A DNA stretch of 64,000 bases from JAPLCX01 sp964460305 (GCA_964460305.1 CAYWRA010000002.1:1-64000), one strand, 5' to 3'. Shown: positions 32,337 through 41,128, counted from the first letter of the stretch. The notes: a model not told the origin generated them from the letters alone. Numbers and translations: made by a program.

Positions 32337-33608
32337 ATGAAGCTTATCGTCAATCCATCGTCATTACGCGGGGAGGCGGAGATCCCCGCCTCCAAATCGC
32401 ACACCATCAGGGCGGTCGTCATCGCGAGCCTGGCAACCGGGAGGTCTCGGATCATCAAGCCGCTCGATTCGGCCGACACCAGATCCGCGCTCGACATGAG
32501 CCGGGCATTCGGCGCCGGCGTCGAAATGGGCGAGGACTGGTTCGTCTCAGGAACCGGCGGCGCTCCCCCCGTGCCCGAAAACGTGATTGACGTGGGCAAC
32601 TCGGGGACGTCCCTGAGACTGGGAATGGGCATGGCGGCCCTGAGCCAGGGATACACCGTATTCACCGGCGACCACCAGATAAGACGCCGCCCCATCCAGG
32701 CGCTCATCGAGGCATACCGGTTGCTGGGCGCGGAGGGATTTACCACCAGGGCGAATGGATGCGCCCCCGCCGTGATACGCGGCAGAATACAGGGCGGGCG
32801 AACGGAAATAAAGGCTGTGACCTCGCAGTTTCTCTCAAGCCTCCTCATCTCGGCTCCGCTAGCCGAAAAGAACTCAGAGATCCGCGTGCTCCAGTTGAAC
32901 GAGGCCCCCTACGTCGAGATGACACTCTCGTGGTTGGATTCGCAGGGCATCACGTACGAGCGCAAGGCATGGTCGCGCTTCTACGTGAAGGGTGGACAGC
33001 AATATGCCGCATTCGAGCGCCGCATCCCGGGGGATTTCTCCTCCGCGACCTTCTTTCTCTGCGCTGCGGCTGTGGCGAGGGGAGAACTTGTCCTAAAGGG
33101 GCTGGACATGAACGACGTCCAGGGAGACAAGGCGGTGGTGAGCATGCTGCAAGAAATGGGCGCCGAAATCGACGTCGTACCAGAGGGCCTTAAGGTGCGG
33201 GGCGGCGATCTGAAGGGCGCCGAGTTCGACCTCAACAGCACGCCGGATGCGCTGCCGGCGTTGGCGGCGACGGCGTGTTTCGCGTCCGGAGAGACAAAGC
33301 TACGGAATGTCCCTCAGGCCCGGCTTAAAGAAACGGACCGTATCGCGGTGATGGCGCAGGAGCTCAAGAAGATGGGTGGCGACTTGGAGGAGCTCAAAGA
33401 CGGTTTGGTCATCAGGGGAAAGCAGTTGAAGGGCGCTGCGGTGTCCGGCCATCACGATCACCGCGTGGTGATGGCGCTCGCAGTCGCGGGCCTTGCGGCG
33501 GACGGAGAAACCGCCATAGACACCGCCGAAGCGATGAGCGTCACCTTTCCCAATTTTACTGAACTGATGTCGGGCTGTGGGGCGAGAATGAAACTCGTGA
33601 ACGAGTAA
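32337..33608 (+). CDS. aroA: 3-phosphoshikimate 1-carboxyvinyltransferase (EPSP synthase)
   Basis: 423 residues from the ATG at 32337. The two-domain inverse barrel is recognisable by EIPASKSHTIRAVVIASL near the N-terminus, GNSGTSLRLGM, GDHQIRRRPIQAL, SSQFLSSLL-type TSQFLSSLLI, and LKETDRIAVMAQEL with HHDHRVVMAL at the end. It condenses shikimate-3-phosphate and PEP in the shikimate pathway. The usual GTSG-R binding region is present. Downstream, a repeat hairpin separates it from aroC. Confidence 0.95.
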   Translation: MKLIVNPSSLRGEAEIPASKSHTIRAVVIASLATGRSRIIKPLDSADTRSALDMSRAFGAGVEMGEDWFVSGTGGAPPVPENVIDVGNSGTSLRLGMGMAALSQGYTVFTGDHQIRRRPIQALIEAYRLLGAEGFTTRANGCAPAVIRGRIQGGRTEIKAVTSQFLSSLLISAPLAEKNSEIRVLQLNEAPYVEMTLSWLDSQGITYERKAWSRFYVKGGQQYAAFERRIPGDFSSATFFLCAAAVARGELVLKGLDMNDVQGDKAVVSMLQEMGAEIDVVPEGLKVRGGDLKGAEFDLNSTPDALPALAATACFASGETKLRNVPQARLKETDRIAVMAQELKKMGGDLEELKDGLVIRGKQLKGAAVSGHHDHRVVMALAVAGLAADGETAIDTAEAMSVTFPNFTELMSGCGARMKLVNE

Positions 33609-33669
33609 ATCCCAAATCCCAAACAATGAACGTTGCTTATCTATTGGGATTTGGGATTTGGGATTTCTA
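33606..33669. repeat. R6 AAATCCC inverted repeat between aroA and aroC
   Basis: Perfect 16-bp arms (AAATCCCAAATCCCAA and its complement) around a short loop overlap the aroA stop codon. They would form a strong hairpin in the transcript before the aroC ribosome site (AAGGGGAG). Could attenuate or protect mRNA. Confidence 0.7.
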
Positions 33670-33687
33670 AAAGGGGAGGCTCTACAC

Positions 33688-34827
33688 ATGCTAGGCAATA
33701 CATTCGGTCGTATATTCAGGGTCACTACGTGCGGTGAATCGTATGGCGGGGGGCTCGCAACAATCGTGGATGGGGCGCCGGCGGGAATAAAACTCACCAA
33801 CGCCATGGTCCAGGAGGAGCTCGACAAGCGGAAGCCGGGTCAGAGCGAACTCGACTCGCCACGGAAAGAAACCGACATCGCCGAGATCTTCGCGGGGATC
33901 GGCCAGGAGGGGCTCACCACCGGCGCGCCGGTGGGGATCCTGGTGCGCAACGTCGATAAGCAGCCCATCCACGTCGAGCAGTACCGCCAAGCGAAACACC
34001 TATTCAGGCCCGGCCACGCGGAGTATACCTTCTTCGTGAAGTATGGCGAGTATTACGACTGGTGCGGGGCGGGCCGCGCGAGCGGGCGTGAGACCGTCGG
34101 AAGGGTCGCCGGGGGCGCGGTTGCGAAGCAGATCCTGGCGCGCGAGGACATCGAGGTGATCGCCTACGTCAAGGAGAGCTATGGCATCACCGCGCGGGAG
34201 ATGAGCTTCGAGGAGGTCAAAAAAAACTACCGTGTGAACCCTCTCAACTGCCCGGACCGCGATGCGGCGGAAAAAATGATCGCGAAAATCCTTGAAATCA
34301 AGGACGCGGGGGACACCTGCGGCGGGGTGGTTGAGATCATCGCCCGTGGCGTTCCCGCGGGCCTCGGCGAGCCGGTGTTCGACAAGCTCTCCGCCACGAT
34401 CGCCCACGGCCTCATGAGCATCGGGGCCGTGAAGGGCGTCGAGATCGGCGCCGGATTCGCCGTGGCGAAAATGAAAGGCTCCGAGTGCAACGATCCGCCC
34501 TACATGGAGAAGGACAGGGTGCGCTTTCGGACGAACAACGCCGGCGGTTTCATGGGGGGGATCGCCAACGGAGAGGATCTCGTCATCCGGATGGCAGTGA
34601 AGCCGACGCCCACGATATCGATAGAACAGGACTCGATAGACAAGCGCGTGATGAAACCGGCCAAGCTCGCCGCGATCACGCGGCGCGACGCCACGATCTG
34701 CCCGCGGATTTACCCGGTCGCCGAGGCGATGGTCCGGATCGCCATCCTGGACGCGCTCTACATGTGGCGGGCATGGCAGGGAGTGCAGAATCTGGAATTG
34801 AGAAGACCAACGACGAATGACAAATGA
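33688..34827 (+). CDS. aroC: Chorismate synthase
   Basis: 379 residues from the ATG at 33688 (AAGGGGAG upstream). N-terminal GNTFGRIFRVTTCGESYGG and RPGHAEYTF, then GAGRASGRETVGRVAGG, and GGFMGGIANGEDL near the FMN site. It converts EPSP to chorismate. The last residues (RRPTTNDK) read into the R5 repeat, so the C-terminal tail is probably repeat-derived rather than conserved. Confidence 0.95.
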   Translation: MLGNTFGRIFRVTTCGESYGGGLATIVDGAPAGIKLTNAMVQEELDKRKPGQSELDSPRKETDIAEIFAGIGQEGLTTGAPVGILVRNVDKQPIHVEQYRQAKHLFRPGHAEYTFFVKYGEYYDWCGAGRASGRETVGRVAGGAVAKQILAREDIEVIAYVKESYGITAREMSFEEVKKNYRVNPLNCPDRDAAEKMIAKILEIKDAGDTCGGVVEIIARGVPAGLGEPVFDKLSATIAHGLMSIGAVKGVEIGAGFAVAKMKGSECNDPPYMEKDRVRFRTNNAGGFMGGIANGEDLVIRMAVKPTPTISIEQDSIDKRVMKPAKLAAITRRDATICPRIYPVAEAMVRIAILDALYMWRAWQGVQNLELRRPTTNDK

Positions 34828-34912
34828 CAAAATTCAAATGACAAAACACAATGAGGTTTTGTCATCTTGCCATTTGTAATTCATTTGTCATTTGGTATTT
34901 GTCATTGGGGAT
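34814..34912 (+). repeat. R5 ATTTGTC repeat between aroC and aroE
   Basis: Contains the family core ACAAAACACAATGAGGTTTT plus repeated CATTTGTCATTTG units. Its left end encodes the aroC tail. Confidence 0.75.
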
Positions 34913-34930
34913 ATAGATCGGGACAACGTC

Positions 34931-35785
34931 ATGCAGGCGGAATATTCGGTCATAGGTTGGCCCCTGGGACATTCCCTGTCGCCCGCAATCCACAACGCGT
35001 CGTTTGAAGTGCTCGCCCTCCCATGCCGCTTCACGGCGCGGGCGGTGTCCCCGGAACGCTTCGACCGGTTCATGAAATCAGTCCCTTCCTCGCCGCTCAA
35101 GGGACTCGCGGTAACGATCCCCTACAAAACCGAGGTCCTCAAGTATTGCACCGTGCGCGCGGCTGAGGTGGACACAATCGGCGCGGCAAACACTCTAACC
35201 GTTGTCGAGAGAGGCGCGTTGAAGGCCGATAACACGGATGCGGCCGCGGTGGGCCGAACATTGAGAGACGCCGGTATCTCTCCTAGTGGCAAGCGGGTTG
35301 TCGTACTCGGCGCCGGCGGGGCCGCGCGCGCGGCCTGCGCACAGATGCTCCTGGATGGGGCCGTCGCACTGACGATCGCCAATCGGACCCTCTCCAGAGC
35401 GGAGAGTCTCGGGATAGGCCTGCGCAACGCCTTTCCATCGGCGGAGATAAACGCCATCCCCATCGAAGGCGAAGCGATCGCCCGCGCGCTGGAGGCATCC
35501 CGCATCCTCATCAATACCACGTCGGTTGGGATGTACCCCAACGTGGATGAGACACCCATCCCCGCCAAACTGCTCACGGACAAAATAGCGGTAATGGATG
35601 CCGTTTATAACCCCCTGGAAACGCTCTTGATAAGGCAGGCGAGGGAGAGGGGGGCCATAACGATCACGGGCATGGATATGCTCATCTATCAGGCTGCCGA
35701 GCAGGAGCGGATCTGGCTGGGTGTGGAGGCGCCGCTGCCGGTGATGCGTGAAGCGCTCCTCAAGGCATTCGGGAGAGGTCTCTAA
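34931..35785 (+). CDS. aroE: Shikimate dehydrogenase
   Basis: 284 residues from the ATG at 34931. Shikimate-binding SLSPAIHN, catalytic lysine in VTIPYK, an AANTL-like and DN-D segment (GAANTLTV, ADNTDA), and the NADP Rossmann loop VLGAGGAARAAC. It reduces 3-dehydroshikimate to shikimate. Its end overlaps the convergent gene at 35760 by 26 bp. Together with aroA and aroC it forms a partial shikimate cluster; aroB, aroD and aroK are not here. Confidence 0.93.
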   Translation: MQAEYSVIGWPLGHSLSPAIHNASFEVLALPCRFTARAVSPERFDRFMKSVPSSPLKGLAVTIPYKTEVLKYCTVRAAEVDTIGAANTLTVVERGALKADNTDAAAVGRTLRDAGISPSGKRVVVLGAGGAARAACAQMLLDGAVALTIANRTLSRAESLGIGLRNAFPSAEINAIPIEGEAIARALEASRILINTTSVGMYPNVDETPIPAKLLTDKIAVMDAVYNPLETLLIRQARERGAITITGMDMLIYQAAEQERIWLGVEAPLPVMREALLKAFGRGL

Positions 35786-36872
35786 GACGGCTGTCGCAGA
35801 TGTCGGTCAGCGCCTGGGCTGTCCCCGCCTTCTTCCGGAACGACGGGTTCCACCTTCTTCGATACGCCCCGTAGAGTTTCTTCAGGAACGTCTCGCTCAG
35901 CCCTTGCCACTGCTTCAATTTGGCCGCCTTGAACTCATCGAATGGCAGACGGTACTCATCCTCCGGCCAGCGTTCGCGCAGCGCATCCTCGAGGGTCCAG
36001 CCGTTCTCGGCCAGATGCCGGAGCTCCCTCCAGTAGGCCTCCAGTTTTCTCATGTAATCCTCGATGTCGAAGGCCCTCGTCCCGGCGTCGTAGATGACGC
36101 AGCGCTCCAGCGGATGGCAGATCGACTCGTATTGTGAGAGCTCGAACTCCGGCGTGAGGAGGGAGGGGTTCCTCATGAGATCGGTTCCCTGGAGCTTTAT
36201 TCTAACCGCGGTCTTGGAATCGGCGAGGTGGAACTTGCCCTCGAGATACACCGCGCAGGTCCGCTCGTACTGGGGGAAGAGCCGGCGCAAGAGGGCATGG
36301 TATCCCCTGAGGAGTTTCTCCAGCTTGTGGCAGCCGACGGTAAAAAAGTATATCTGGCGGATCGGCGTCCCGCTGTTCTTGGCTAGATTAACGATGATGT
36401 CCATGCCGTTGCTGATCGTGATACCCGTGGCGATGACGTCGGCGAAGAAAAGCGTGCCGTCATGGGGGAGGAGAATCTTGCGATATTGGTTGTCCTGGAT
36501 GAACCATCGTCCGTACTTGTCTTTTTCCCGCTGGGAGGTGATGAAGGACGACGAGTGGGTGTTGAAGCCGTACGCCCGTGAAAGAGCGCGGCGCATGCCG
36601 AAGTTGAGGCTCCCCCTGAGGAAGTGGATGACCCCTATCGACCGGGGATCGAGCTTGCGGAGCGCAGACGCCAGAGGAAAATTAGTGAGGACCGAGACGA
36701 TCGCGGATTCGAGGAGGTCGGTGTACCGGACGCCCACGACCTCCGGCCTGTTACAGACTTCGCGGCTCTCGGGTGTAGAGGCTACATACCGCACCAGGCT
36801 GTCGCCATACTCACCCTTGAGCTCATAAATGACCGCCTTCGCATTCTTCTTTACAAGCTTGAGGTATTCCAC
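35760..36872 (-). CDS. Phosphoribosyltransferase-like protein, unknown role
   Basis: 370 residues. It contains IGVIHFLRGSLNFG and, about 70 residues on, LFFADVIATGITISNG, which resembles the PRPP-binding loop (DD-x-ATG-GT) of type-I phosphoribosyltransferases. The second half is helical and rich in Arg/Lys/Trp, unlike known nucleotide salvage enzymes. It lies downstream of the nucleotidyltransferase-fold gene with only a 3-bp gap, so both form one operon. Function is not known; nucleotide or sugar-phosphate chemistry is only inferred. Confidence 0.6.
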   Translation of the reverse strand: MEYLKLVKKNAKAVIYELKGEYGDSLVRYVASTPESREVCNRPEVVGVRYTDLLESAIVSVLTNFPLASALRKLDPRSIGVIHFLRGSLNFGMRRALSRAYGFNTHSSSFITSQREKDKYGRWFIQDNQYRKILLPHDGTLFFADVIATGITISNGMDIIVNLAKNSGTPIRQIYFFTVGCHKLEKLLRGYHALLRRLFPQYERTCAVYLEGKFHLADSKTAVRIKLQGTDLMRNPSLLTPEFELSQYESICHPLERCVIYDAGTRAFDIEDYMRKLEAYWRELRHLAENGWTLEDALRERWPEDEYRLPFDEFKAAKLKQWQGLSETFLKKLYGAYRRRWNPSFRKKAGTAQALTDICDSRLRDLSRMP

Positions 36873-36875
36873 GCT

Positions 36876-37901
36876 TTATCCCTCGCCGCGGGCTATCTTC
36901 TCTATCTCTTGCGGCGCTGTCACGAGTAGCGCATCCCGCTCCTCGCGGTTCTTTACGACCCTGACCAGGCGGCTCACGATCCGCAGCGCGTCCCCCTTGA
37001 AATATTCACCGCGCTGCGCCCCATCGTAGATGATCAGGTCGATCGGCTGCTTCCGCCGCCGGCCGTCGATGGCGACCTGGTCGAGCTTGAATAGAGCGGG
37101 CAGGTATCCCGTGTGCCGGTCGTCGACCACCACACCGCCCGCCGAAACCGATTCCTTGACGACCTCCATGTGGAAATTTCTCAATGGGATCTCATCAACG
37201 TCGGAATATTTGAAAAACGGACATACGACCGTCCCCAGGTGCTTGAATCGAAGAGGCCAGGTCTTCCCGAGTTCCACGCACTCGCGGTCCGGGCTTTCCT
37301 TCTTGAGCTGCCGGATGCGCTTGATGACCTCGAAATTCTGCTCCACGCTCCCGAAGAAAACGACGTCGACGTCCTCTTGGGGCTCTTCAAAATAGCCATA
37401 AGCGAGCGAGCCGTTGCAGCCGACCCGTTCCCTCGGCACGCCGAGGAGCTCATCGAGGGAGTCGACGACCTCCGCGAGGCGCGGCATGGATTCCATGAGG
37501 ATTTTGAGAGATCGCTTGCCGTCAAAAAAACCCCGCATCTCGCTGAGGAGGAAATGATTGAAATGGTCCGCGTAGGGAGGGCAGGGGGGGCGCGTGGCAA
37601 GCTCCGGCAGCAACTCGACCTGGCGCCGCACCTGTTCCATGTAGGGGACGATCACCAGTTCTCCGTTTTCGTAACGCCTGTGGGTCCAATTGAATTTCTT
37701 CCCGAAAATGATTATGTGGCCCTCGGGGTCGGGATATTTGATCAGGCAACCGAATAGCCCCCCCTCTGGATGGGCATACCCCTCGCTGTATACTACGCCC
37801 CCCCTCTTGTGCAGGAAATACATGGCGTCTGAAGGGCCGTCAGCAAGTTTTTCTATCGGAAGGAGATACTCCTGTATCGTCTTTTCAAAAAGATCGTCCA
37901 T
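36876..37901 (-). CDS. Nucleotidyltransferase-fold protein, unknown role
   Basis: 341 residues from the ATG at 37901 (GGAAG upstream; ATGs at 37916 and 37976 are alternatives). A central motif GSLAYGYFEEPQEDVDVV fits the GS-x(n)-D-x-D pattern of the pol-beta nucleotidyltransferase superfamily. The flanks contain no tRNA-NT or kanamycin-NT signature. It is co-transcribed with the phosphoribosyltransferase-like gene (gap 3 bp). The pair may build or transfer a nucleotide or ribose group on an unknown acceptor. I do not recognise a described system for it. Confidence 0.55.
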   Translation of the reverse strand: MDDLFEKTIQEYLLPIEKLADGPSDAMYFLHKRGGVVYSEGYAHPEGGLFGCLIKYPDPEGHIIIFGKKFNWTHRRYENGELVIVPYMEQVRRQVELLPELATRPPCPPYADHFNHFLLSEMRGFFDGKRSLKILMESMPRLAEVVDSLDELLGVPRERVGCNGSLAYGYFEEPQEDVDVVFFGSVEQNFEVIKRIRQLKKESPDRECVELGKTWPLRFKHLGTVVCPFFKYSDVDEIPLRNFHMEVVKESVSAGGVVVDDRHTGYLPALFKLDQVAIDGRRRKQPIDLIIYDGAQRGEYFKGDALRIVSRLVRVVKNREERDALLVTAPQEIEKIARGEG

Positions 37902-37976
37902 AACGCATTCTTCCATAAATTGCTCCACAACATGTTGTCCCCCATGGTCAAAAAGGATAGCATAGACCATCCCCAT

Positions 37977-38200
37977 CCGGCAATATTCGAATGAGTCCCG
38001 AAAAGGCGGATAATGTAGGGGTTGCCCGCCTCAGGCGGGAATCCCGCCCCTCCAGGAATTACGCTCCTGATTTATATGCACCCAGTTGGTGAAGGTTTCA
38101 ATCGCTTATCCACGATTTCGGGTAAGGACTGTGTATTCGAATGAGGACCGGAGTGAGGGGTTCATTCCAGGGACGGTGCGGAGCGCGCCACGGGTGGGCA
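37977..38200. other. Intergenic with GC hairpin
   Basis: Contains GCCCGCCTCAGGCGGGAATC with a following CCCGCC, a self-complementary hairpin near 38023-38052, between the nucleotidyltransferase start and the lipoprotein stop. Confidence 0.4.
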
Positions 38201-39202
38201 TTACTCTTTGCGGATGTGGAAGTCGGCGTTGCCTATCTTTCGGCCACCCATGAAGTAAGCGGCGCAATACTTGCCGAGACCGCCCTTCGCAACGAGCGTG
38301 GCGATGTCCTCCTTGAAGGGGTGGATATCGTCGTCTTCCCCCCAGGTGTACCGCTCCTCGGAAACGCTTGCGCCCGTATCAGCCTTGTTTATCTTCATGA
38401 GGATCTCTTTCCCGGCGAATTCATTGCCGAGCTCGATGACGACGTAAAGCGAACCGTCCCTGGTGGTGTAGTTGGGACGGATGTCCACCGCATGGTTAAT
38501 GAACGCGCCGCATACAACGATGCTGCCCCGCGGCACCCTGACACGCTGCTCGTGCGGGATGAGGCCGAGGAGCAGTTTCCGTACGGCGCTGTCCGCCGCC
38601 CGGTCCAGGACCTCCGCCTCGCCCATGGCGGGGGGAGCGCCGTAGGATGAGGCGGTGCCGGTGCTCGAGTCGGACCAGATGACCTTCCCCGTGGAAACGT
38701 CGATAAGCCTTATGCCGGCCTCGACCACTGCGTCTACCTTGTACCAGTCAACGGGAACCTCGTCATAGTAGGCCTCATGCATCGATTCGTCAAAGTCGAA
38801 TGGTTCTCCATAAAACCGCACCTCGTGATATCGGTCGCTTTTATAGTTCAGGACGGCGCCGGCGAGCAGCGCTTCCGCCCCCGATGACCGGCCGAGTTCC
38901 ATAGCGACGGCGGGTTTCATGCCATCATCAGGAGATAAATAACCCTTTTGGGCATCGACCTTGAGCGCCTTACCCGGAGCTATCTTATAAGGGCCCCGCT
39001 GAAGGAGGAGGGCGGTGAGCTTATCCGAGACAACCTCCCCTGCGTCCGGAGAGGCCGATTTGTTCTCAAACGGCAATACGGCGATGGTATGGATGTTTTG
39101 GTAATCGAACCGCGGTCTTACATTGACCCACACCCGCGGCCCGGCGCAGCCGATGGCCGCCGCCGCCATAAAAACGCCTGGAATGAATCGTAATTTTGAC
39201 AT
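38201..39202 (-). CDS. CsgG-like envelope lipoprotein
   Basis: 333 residues from the ATG at 39202 (AAAGG upstream). Lipobox AAAIGC (Cys near residue 19) marks it as a lipoprotein. The following domain has HTIAVLPFENKSASPDAG and SGAEALLAGAVL, a pattern shared with CsgG/LpoB-like and GNA1162-like proteins that bind peptidoglycan or build outer-membrane assemblies. A C-terminal acidic domain follows without a known name. Single gene. Function uncertain. Confidence 0.7.
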   Translation of the reverse strand: MSKLRFIPGVFMAAAAIGCAGPRVWVNVRPRFDYQNIHTIAVLPFENKSASPDAGEVVSDKLTALLLQRGPYKIAPGKALKVDAQKGYLSPDDGMKPAVAMELGRSSGAEALLAGAVLNYKSDRYHEVRFYGEPFDFDESMHEAYYDEVPVDWYKVDAVVEAGIRLIDVSTGKVIWSDSSTGTASSYGAPPAMGEAEVLDRAADSAVRKLLLGLIPHEQRVRVPRGSIVVCGAFINHAVDIRPNYTTRDGSLYVVIELGNEFAGKEILMKINKADTGASVSEERYTWGEDDDIHPFKEDIATLVAKGGLGKYCAAYFMGGRKIGNADFHIRKE

Positions 39203-39343
39203 ACGGCCTTTTGCCATTCTGTTCATGGCGAGAATTATACACCGGCGGCGGAACTATTCCACCACTTTATCGGCCGAGTGGAAGGGGAATGAACAGCCGC
39301 GAATTCTCACCGCGGAGATGACGTACCGTATCAAAGAGCACTT

Positions 39344-39398
39344 GCACCTGATTGCTCTGATTTTCTATGGTGGTGGAGGAATCAGGATAATCAGGCGC
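39344..39398. repeat. R4 imperfect palindrome
   Basis: GCACCTGATT left arm, AATCAGG right arm, third copy of the family seen at 1058 and 30903. Confidence 0.6.
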
Positions 39399-39491
39399 TC
39401 AACTGGTTAAACTTTTTCGCCGCGATCTCGGGGATTGCGGGTGTTCATGCCCTTGTGATAGAGTATCGATGAAGCAGGACAAGGGGGTGAC

Positions 39492-39950
39492 ATGGTCTAT
39501 TCACCACACCTTCCAGAAAATAGCAGCGGCGATCGTGATGCCGCCGGCTCCCGTGGGGAAGCGGCCCCGACATCGACTGGCGAGATGCAGCTCGCCTCAG
39601 CCCCTGAGAAGAAAAGCGGCTGCGTCATCTACATCAACGGCGGCGCCATCGGCGACGGCAACCATCCCCAGGGGCGCAGCCTCATACAGAGCTTCCTCTA
39701 TACCCTCACCGAAATAGCACCCCAGCCCAAGGCTATCGTTCTAGTCGGTTCGGCGGTAAGGCTGGCGTGCGCTGGCTCCGCCGCCCTGGAGAGCTTGTCG
39801 CTCATGCAAGAGCAGGACGTCCAGATTCTTATTGCGGAGAAATCCCTTGAGGAGATCGGAGGCGAGGTGAAGGCCGCGGTGGGGAACCCGGCGACGATGC
39901 ACACGATCCTCAACACCCTTCTCCAGGCAGAGAAAGTAATAACCCTCTGA
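39492..39950 (+). CDS. YedF-like DsrE-fold protein lacking the catalytic Cys loop
   Basis: 152 residues, AAGGGGGTGAC upstream of ATG. The first 40 residues are low-complexity; the DsrE-fold begins at CVIYINGGAIGDG and continues with RSLIQSFLYTLTE, as in the second domain of YedF (selenium-metabolism associated sulfurtransferase-like). The family's usual CGTCLD segment is replaced here by IAEKSLEEIG. So the thiol chemistry is probably lost, and the domain may bind another partner. Convergent with the small membrane gene across a perfect inverted repeat. Confidence 0.7.
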   Translation: MVYSPHLPENSSGDRDAAGSRGEAAPTSTGEMQLASAPEKKSGCVIYINGGAIGDGNHPQGRSLIQSFLYTLTEIAPQPKAIVLVGSAVRLACAGSAALESLSLMQEQDVQILIAEKSLEEIGGEVKAAVGNPATMHTILNTLLQAEKVITL

Positions 39951-39965
39951 GCAGACGCAGTAGGA

Positions 39966-40053
39966 AAATCCCAAATCCCAAACTCCAAAACCCAAAGAAT
40001 CTGGCGCCCTATACGCATCGTTATTGGGTTTTGGAGTTTGGGATTTGGGATTT
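39966..40053. terminator. Perfect 30-bp inverted repeat (R6 type), convergent terminator candidate
   Basis: Arms 39966-39995 and 40024-40053 are exactly complementary with a 28-nt loop. It carries the AAATCCC motif and sits between two convergent genes, so one hairpin could end both transcripts. No T-run follows. Confidence 0.65.
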
Positions 40054-40079
40054 ATGCTGCGGTTGATGCATAAATCAGG

Positions 40080-40406
40080 CTAGAGGGACAGCCAGTTGAA
40101 CCAGCCTAGATCGAAGAGCTCGCTATAGGTCGCCAGGCCGAGGAGCGCCACGTACATTAGGATGCCCGCGAGGGAGAGCGCAGCTCCATGCGTCCGGCAA
40201 AATCCGAGAATCGATTTCTCTTTCAGGAAGCAGAGGGTGATCAGCGCAAAACCGATGGCGCCGCCGAGAAGCACGCTCCCTCCCCCGGGGGGAATGACGG
40301 TCGCCACCCATGCTCCGGCCAGTGTGAACAGCGCCACCAGCAGGAGGCGAAGGGCGACGCCTAGCATTGTGTCGATGGGGCCGCGAGGCAATGGTGCGGT
40401 ATTCAT
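40080..40406 (-). CDS. Small membrane protein, unknown
   Basis: 108 residues with three hydrophobic helices (about 17-38, 45-62, 73-95), Gly-rich loops, and no conserved catalytic residues. In line with two further small genes on the same strand (12 bp to the zinc-ribbon gene upstream), so one operon of unknown role. Confidence 0.6.
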   Translation of the reverse strand: MNTAPLPRGPIDTMLGVALRLLLVALFTLAGAWVATVIPPGGGSVLLGGAIGFALITLCFLKEKSILGFCRTHGAALSLAGILMYVALLGLATYSELFDLGWFNWLSL

Positions 40407-40417
40407 TCAGCTCACGC

Positions 40418-40633
40418 CTAGGCAGGCGCGGGGGCTTCCGCCTTCTTCTTTTCTTCTTCCTGCTTTTTTGTGAACTCTTTCCAGCAGCGCCTGGTGCAGT
40501 AATAACCGCCGTCCCGATAGTACCATTTGACGCGGCTCAACGCCTTGCTGCAATGTTCGCACTTATCGGGTTTTTCCTTTTTCGGGGGAGGGGCGTTCTT
40601 CTGTGCCCCCTCTTTTTTCACTTCATCAGTCAT
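40418..40633 (-). CDS. Small zinc-ribbon protein
   Basis: 71 residues. CEHC about 20 residues before CTRRC gives four Cys for one zinc. Both ends are Lys/Glu/Pro/Ala-rich and disordered. It overlaps the upstream EF-Tu-domain gene by 4 bp (40630-40633). Probably an RNA- or protein-binding helper; no known family name. Confidence 0.7.
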   Translation of the reverse strand: MTDEVKKEGAQKNAPPPKKEKPDKCEHCSKALSRVKWYYRDGGYYCTRRCWKEFTKKQEEEKKKAEAPAPA

Positions 40634-40905
40634 AAGCTTGCCGTTCCTCCATCTTGGACGATCTTAAAAACCTTGTCATGCGGCCGCACCCTCTCCGCGA
40701 CCCTGATGCCTATGGAATCCCCTGCCTTGGCCTGGGTGACGCTCTGGTGCTCGATTTGCATCGATCCTACCGTCTCCTGACAGTCCGTGGTGCGGCCGAC
40801 GATACGGATCCGATCACCGACGCTGAGCGGGGCGCTCAGCTCAATGGCCGCAACCTGGACATGGCCGAAGTAATGCGTAATTTTCCCAATCTCGATCTCG
40901 GGCAT
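40630..40905 (-). CDS. Translation elongation factor domain-2-like protein
   Basis: 91 residues from the ATG at 40905 with GAGGAGG upstream. It reads as a free beta-barrel: IGKITHYFGHVQVAAIEL, VGDRIRIVG, SMQIEHQSV and VAERVRPHDKVF. This is the domain-2 pattern of EF-Tu and related GTPases, but no GTPase domain is present. Such stand-alone domains are described only as hypothetical translation-factor-like proteins. Part of a small operon with the zinc-ribbon gene. Confidence 0.75.
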   Translation of the reverse strand: MPEIEIGKITHYFGHVQVAAIELSAPLSVGDRIRIVGRTTDCQETVGSMQIEHQSVTQAKAGDSIGIRVAERVRPHDKVFKIVQDGGTASL

Positions 40906-41085
40906 TATCACCACCTCCTCGAACGGATAAACCCGCAACCGGTAGTATTGTGGTACGCCTCCCCCGCGCCAACGGTTCAACTCCGTTCCAGCATTGTTAT
41001 CATTGTACGGCAGGGACCTCCTTCCGCGCAAGAGCGAACTTCGGGGGGTGTAGCCCCATTTTGTCTCCAATGAAACCACATCCCG

Positions 41086-41128
41086 TCCCAAAGGGATCCC
41101 TTCGGGAAAGGGACCCCTTTGGAGGAGG
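41086..41128. repeat. GC palindrome, GGGATCCC type
   Basis: CCCAAAGGGATCCCTTCGGG core followed by a second stem of CCCCTTTGG. The same phrase is at 44748 and 50396. Confidence 0.6.

Noticed and set aside
34000..34830. Long minus-strand frame opposite aroC
   Set aside because: Shadow of a GC-rich coding gene; His/Asp/Arg-rich translation and no ribosome site.
37113..37757. 214-codon plus-strand frame opposite the nucleotidyltransferase gene
   Set aside because: Composition is that of an antisense frame in GC-rich coding DNA.
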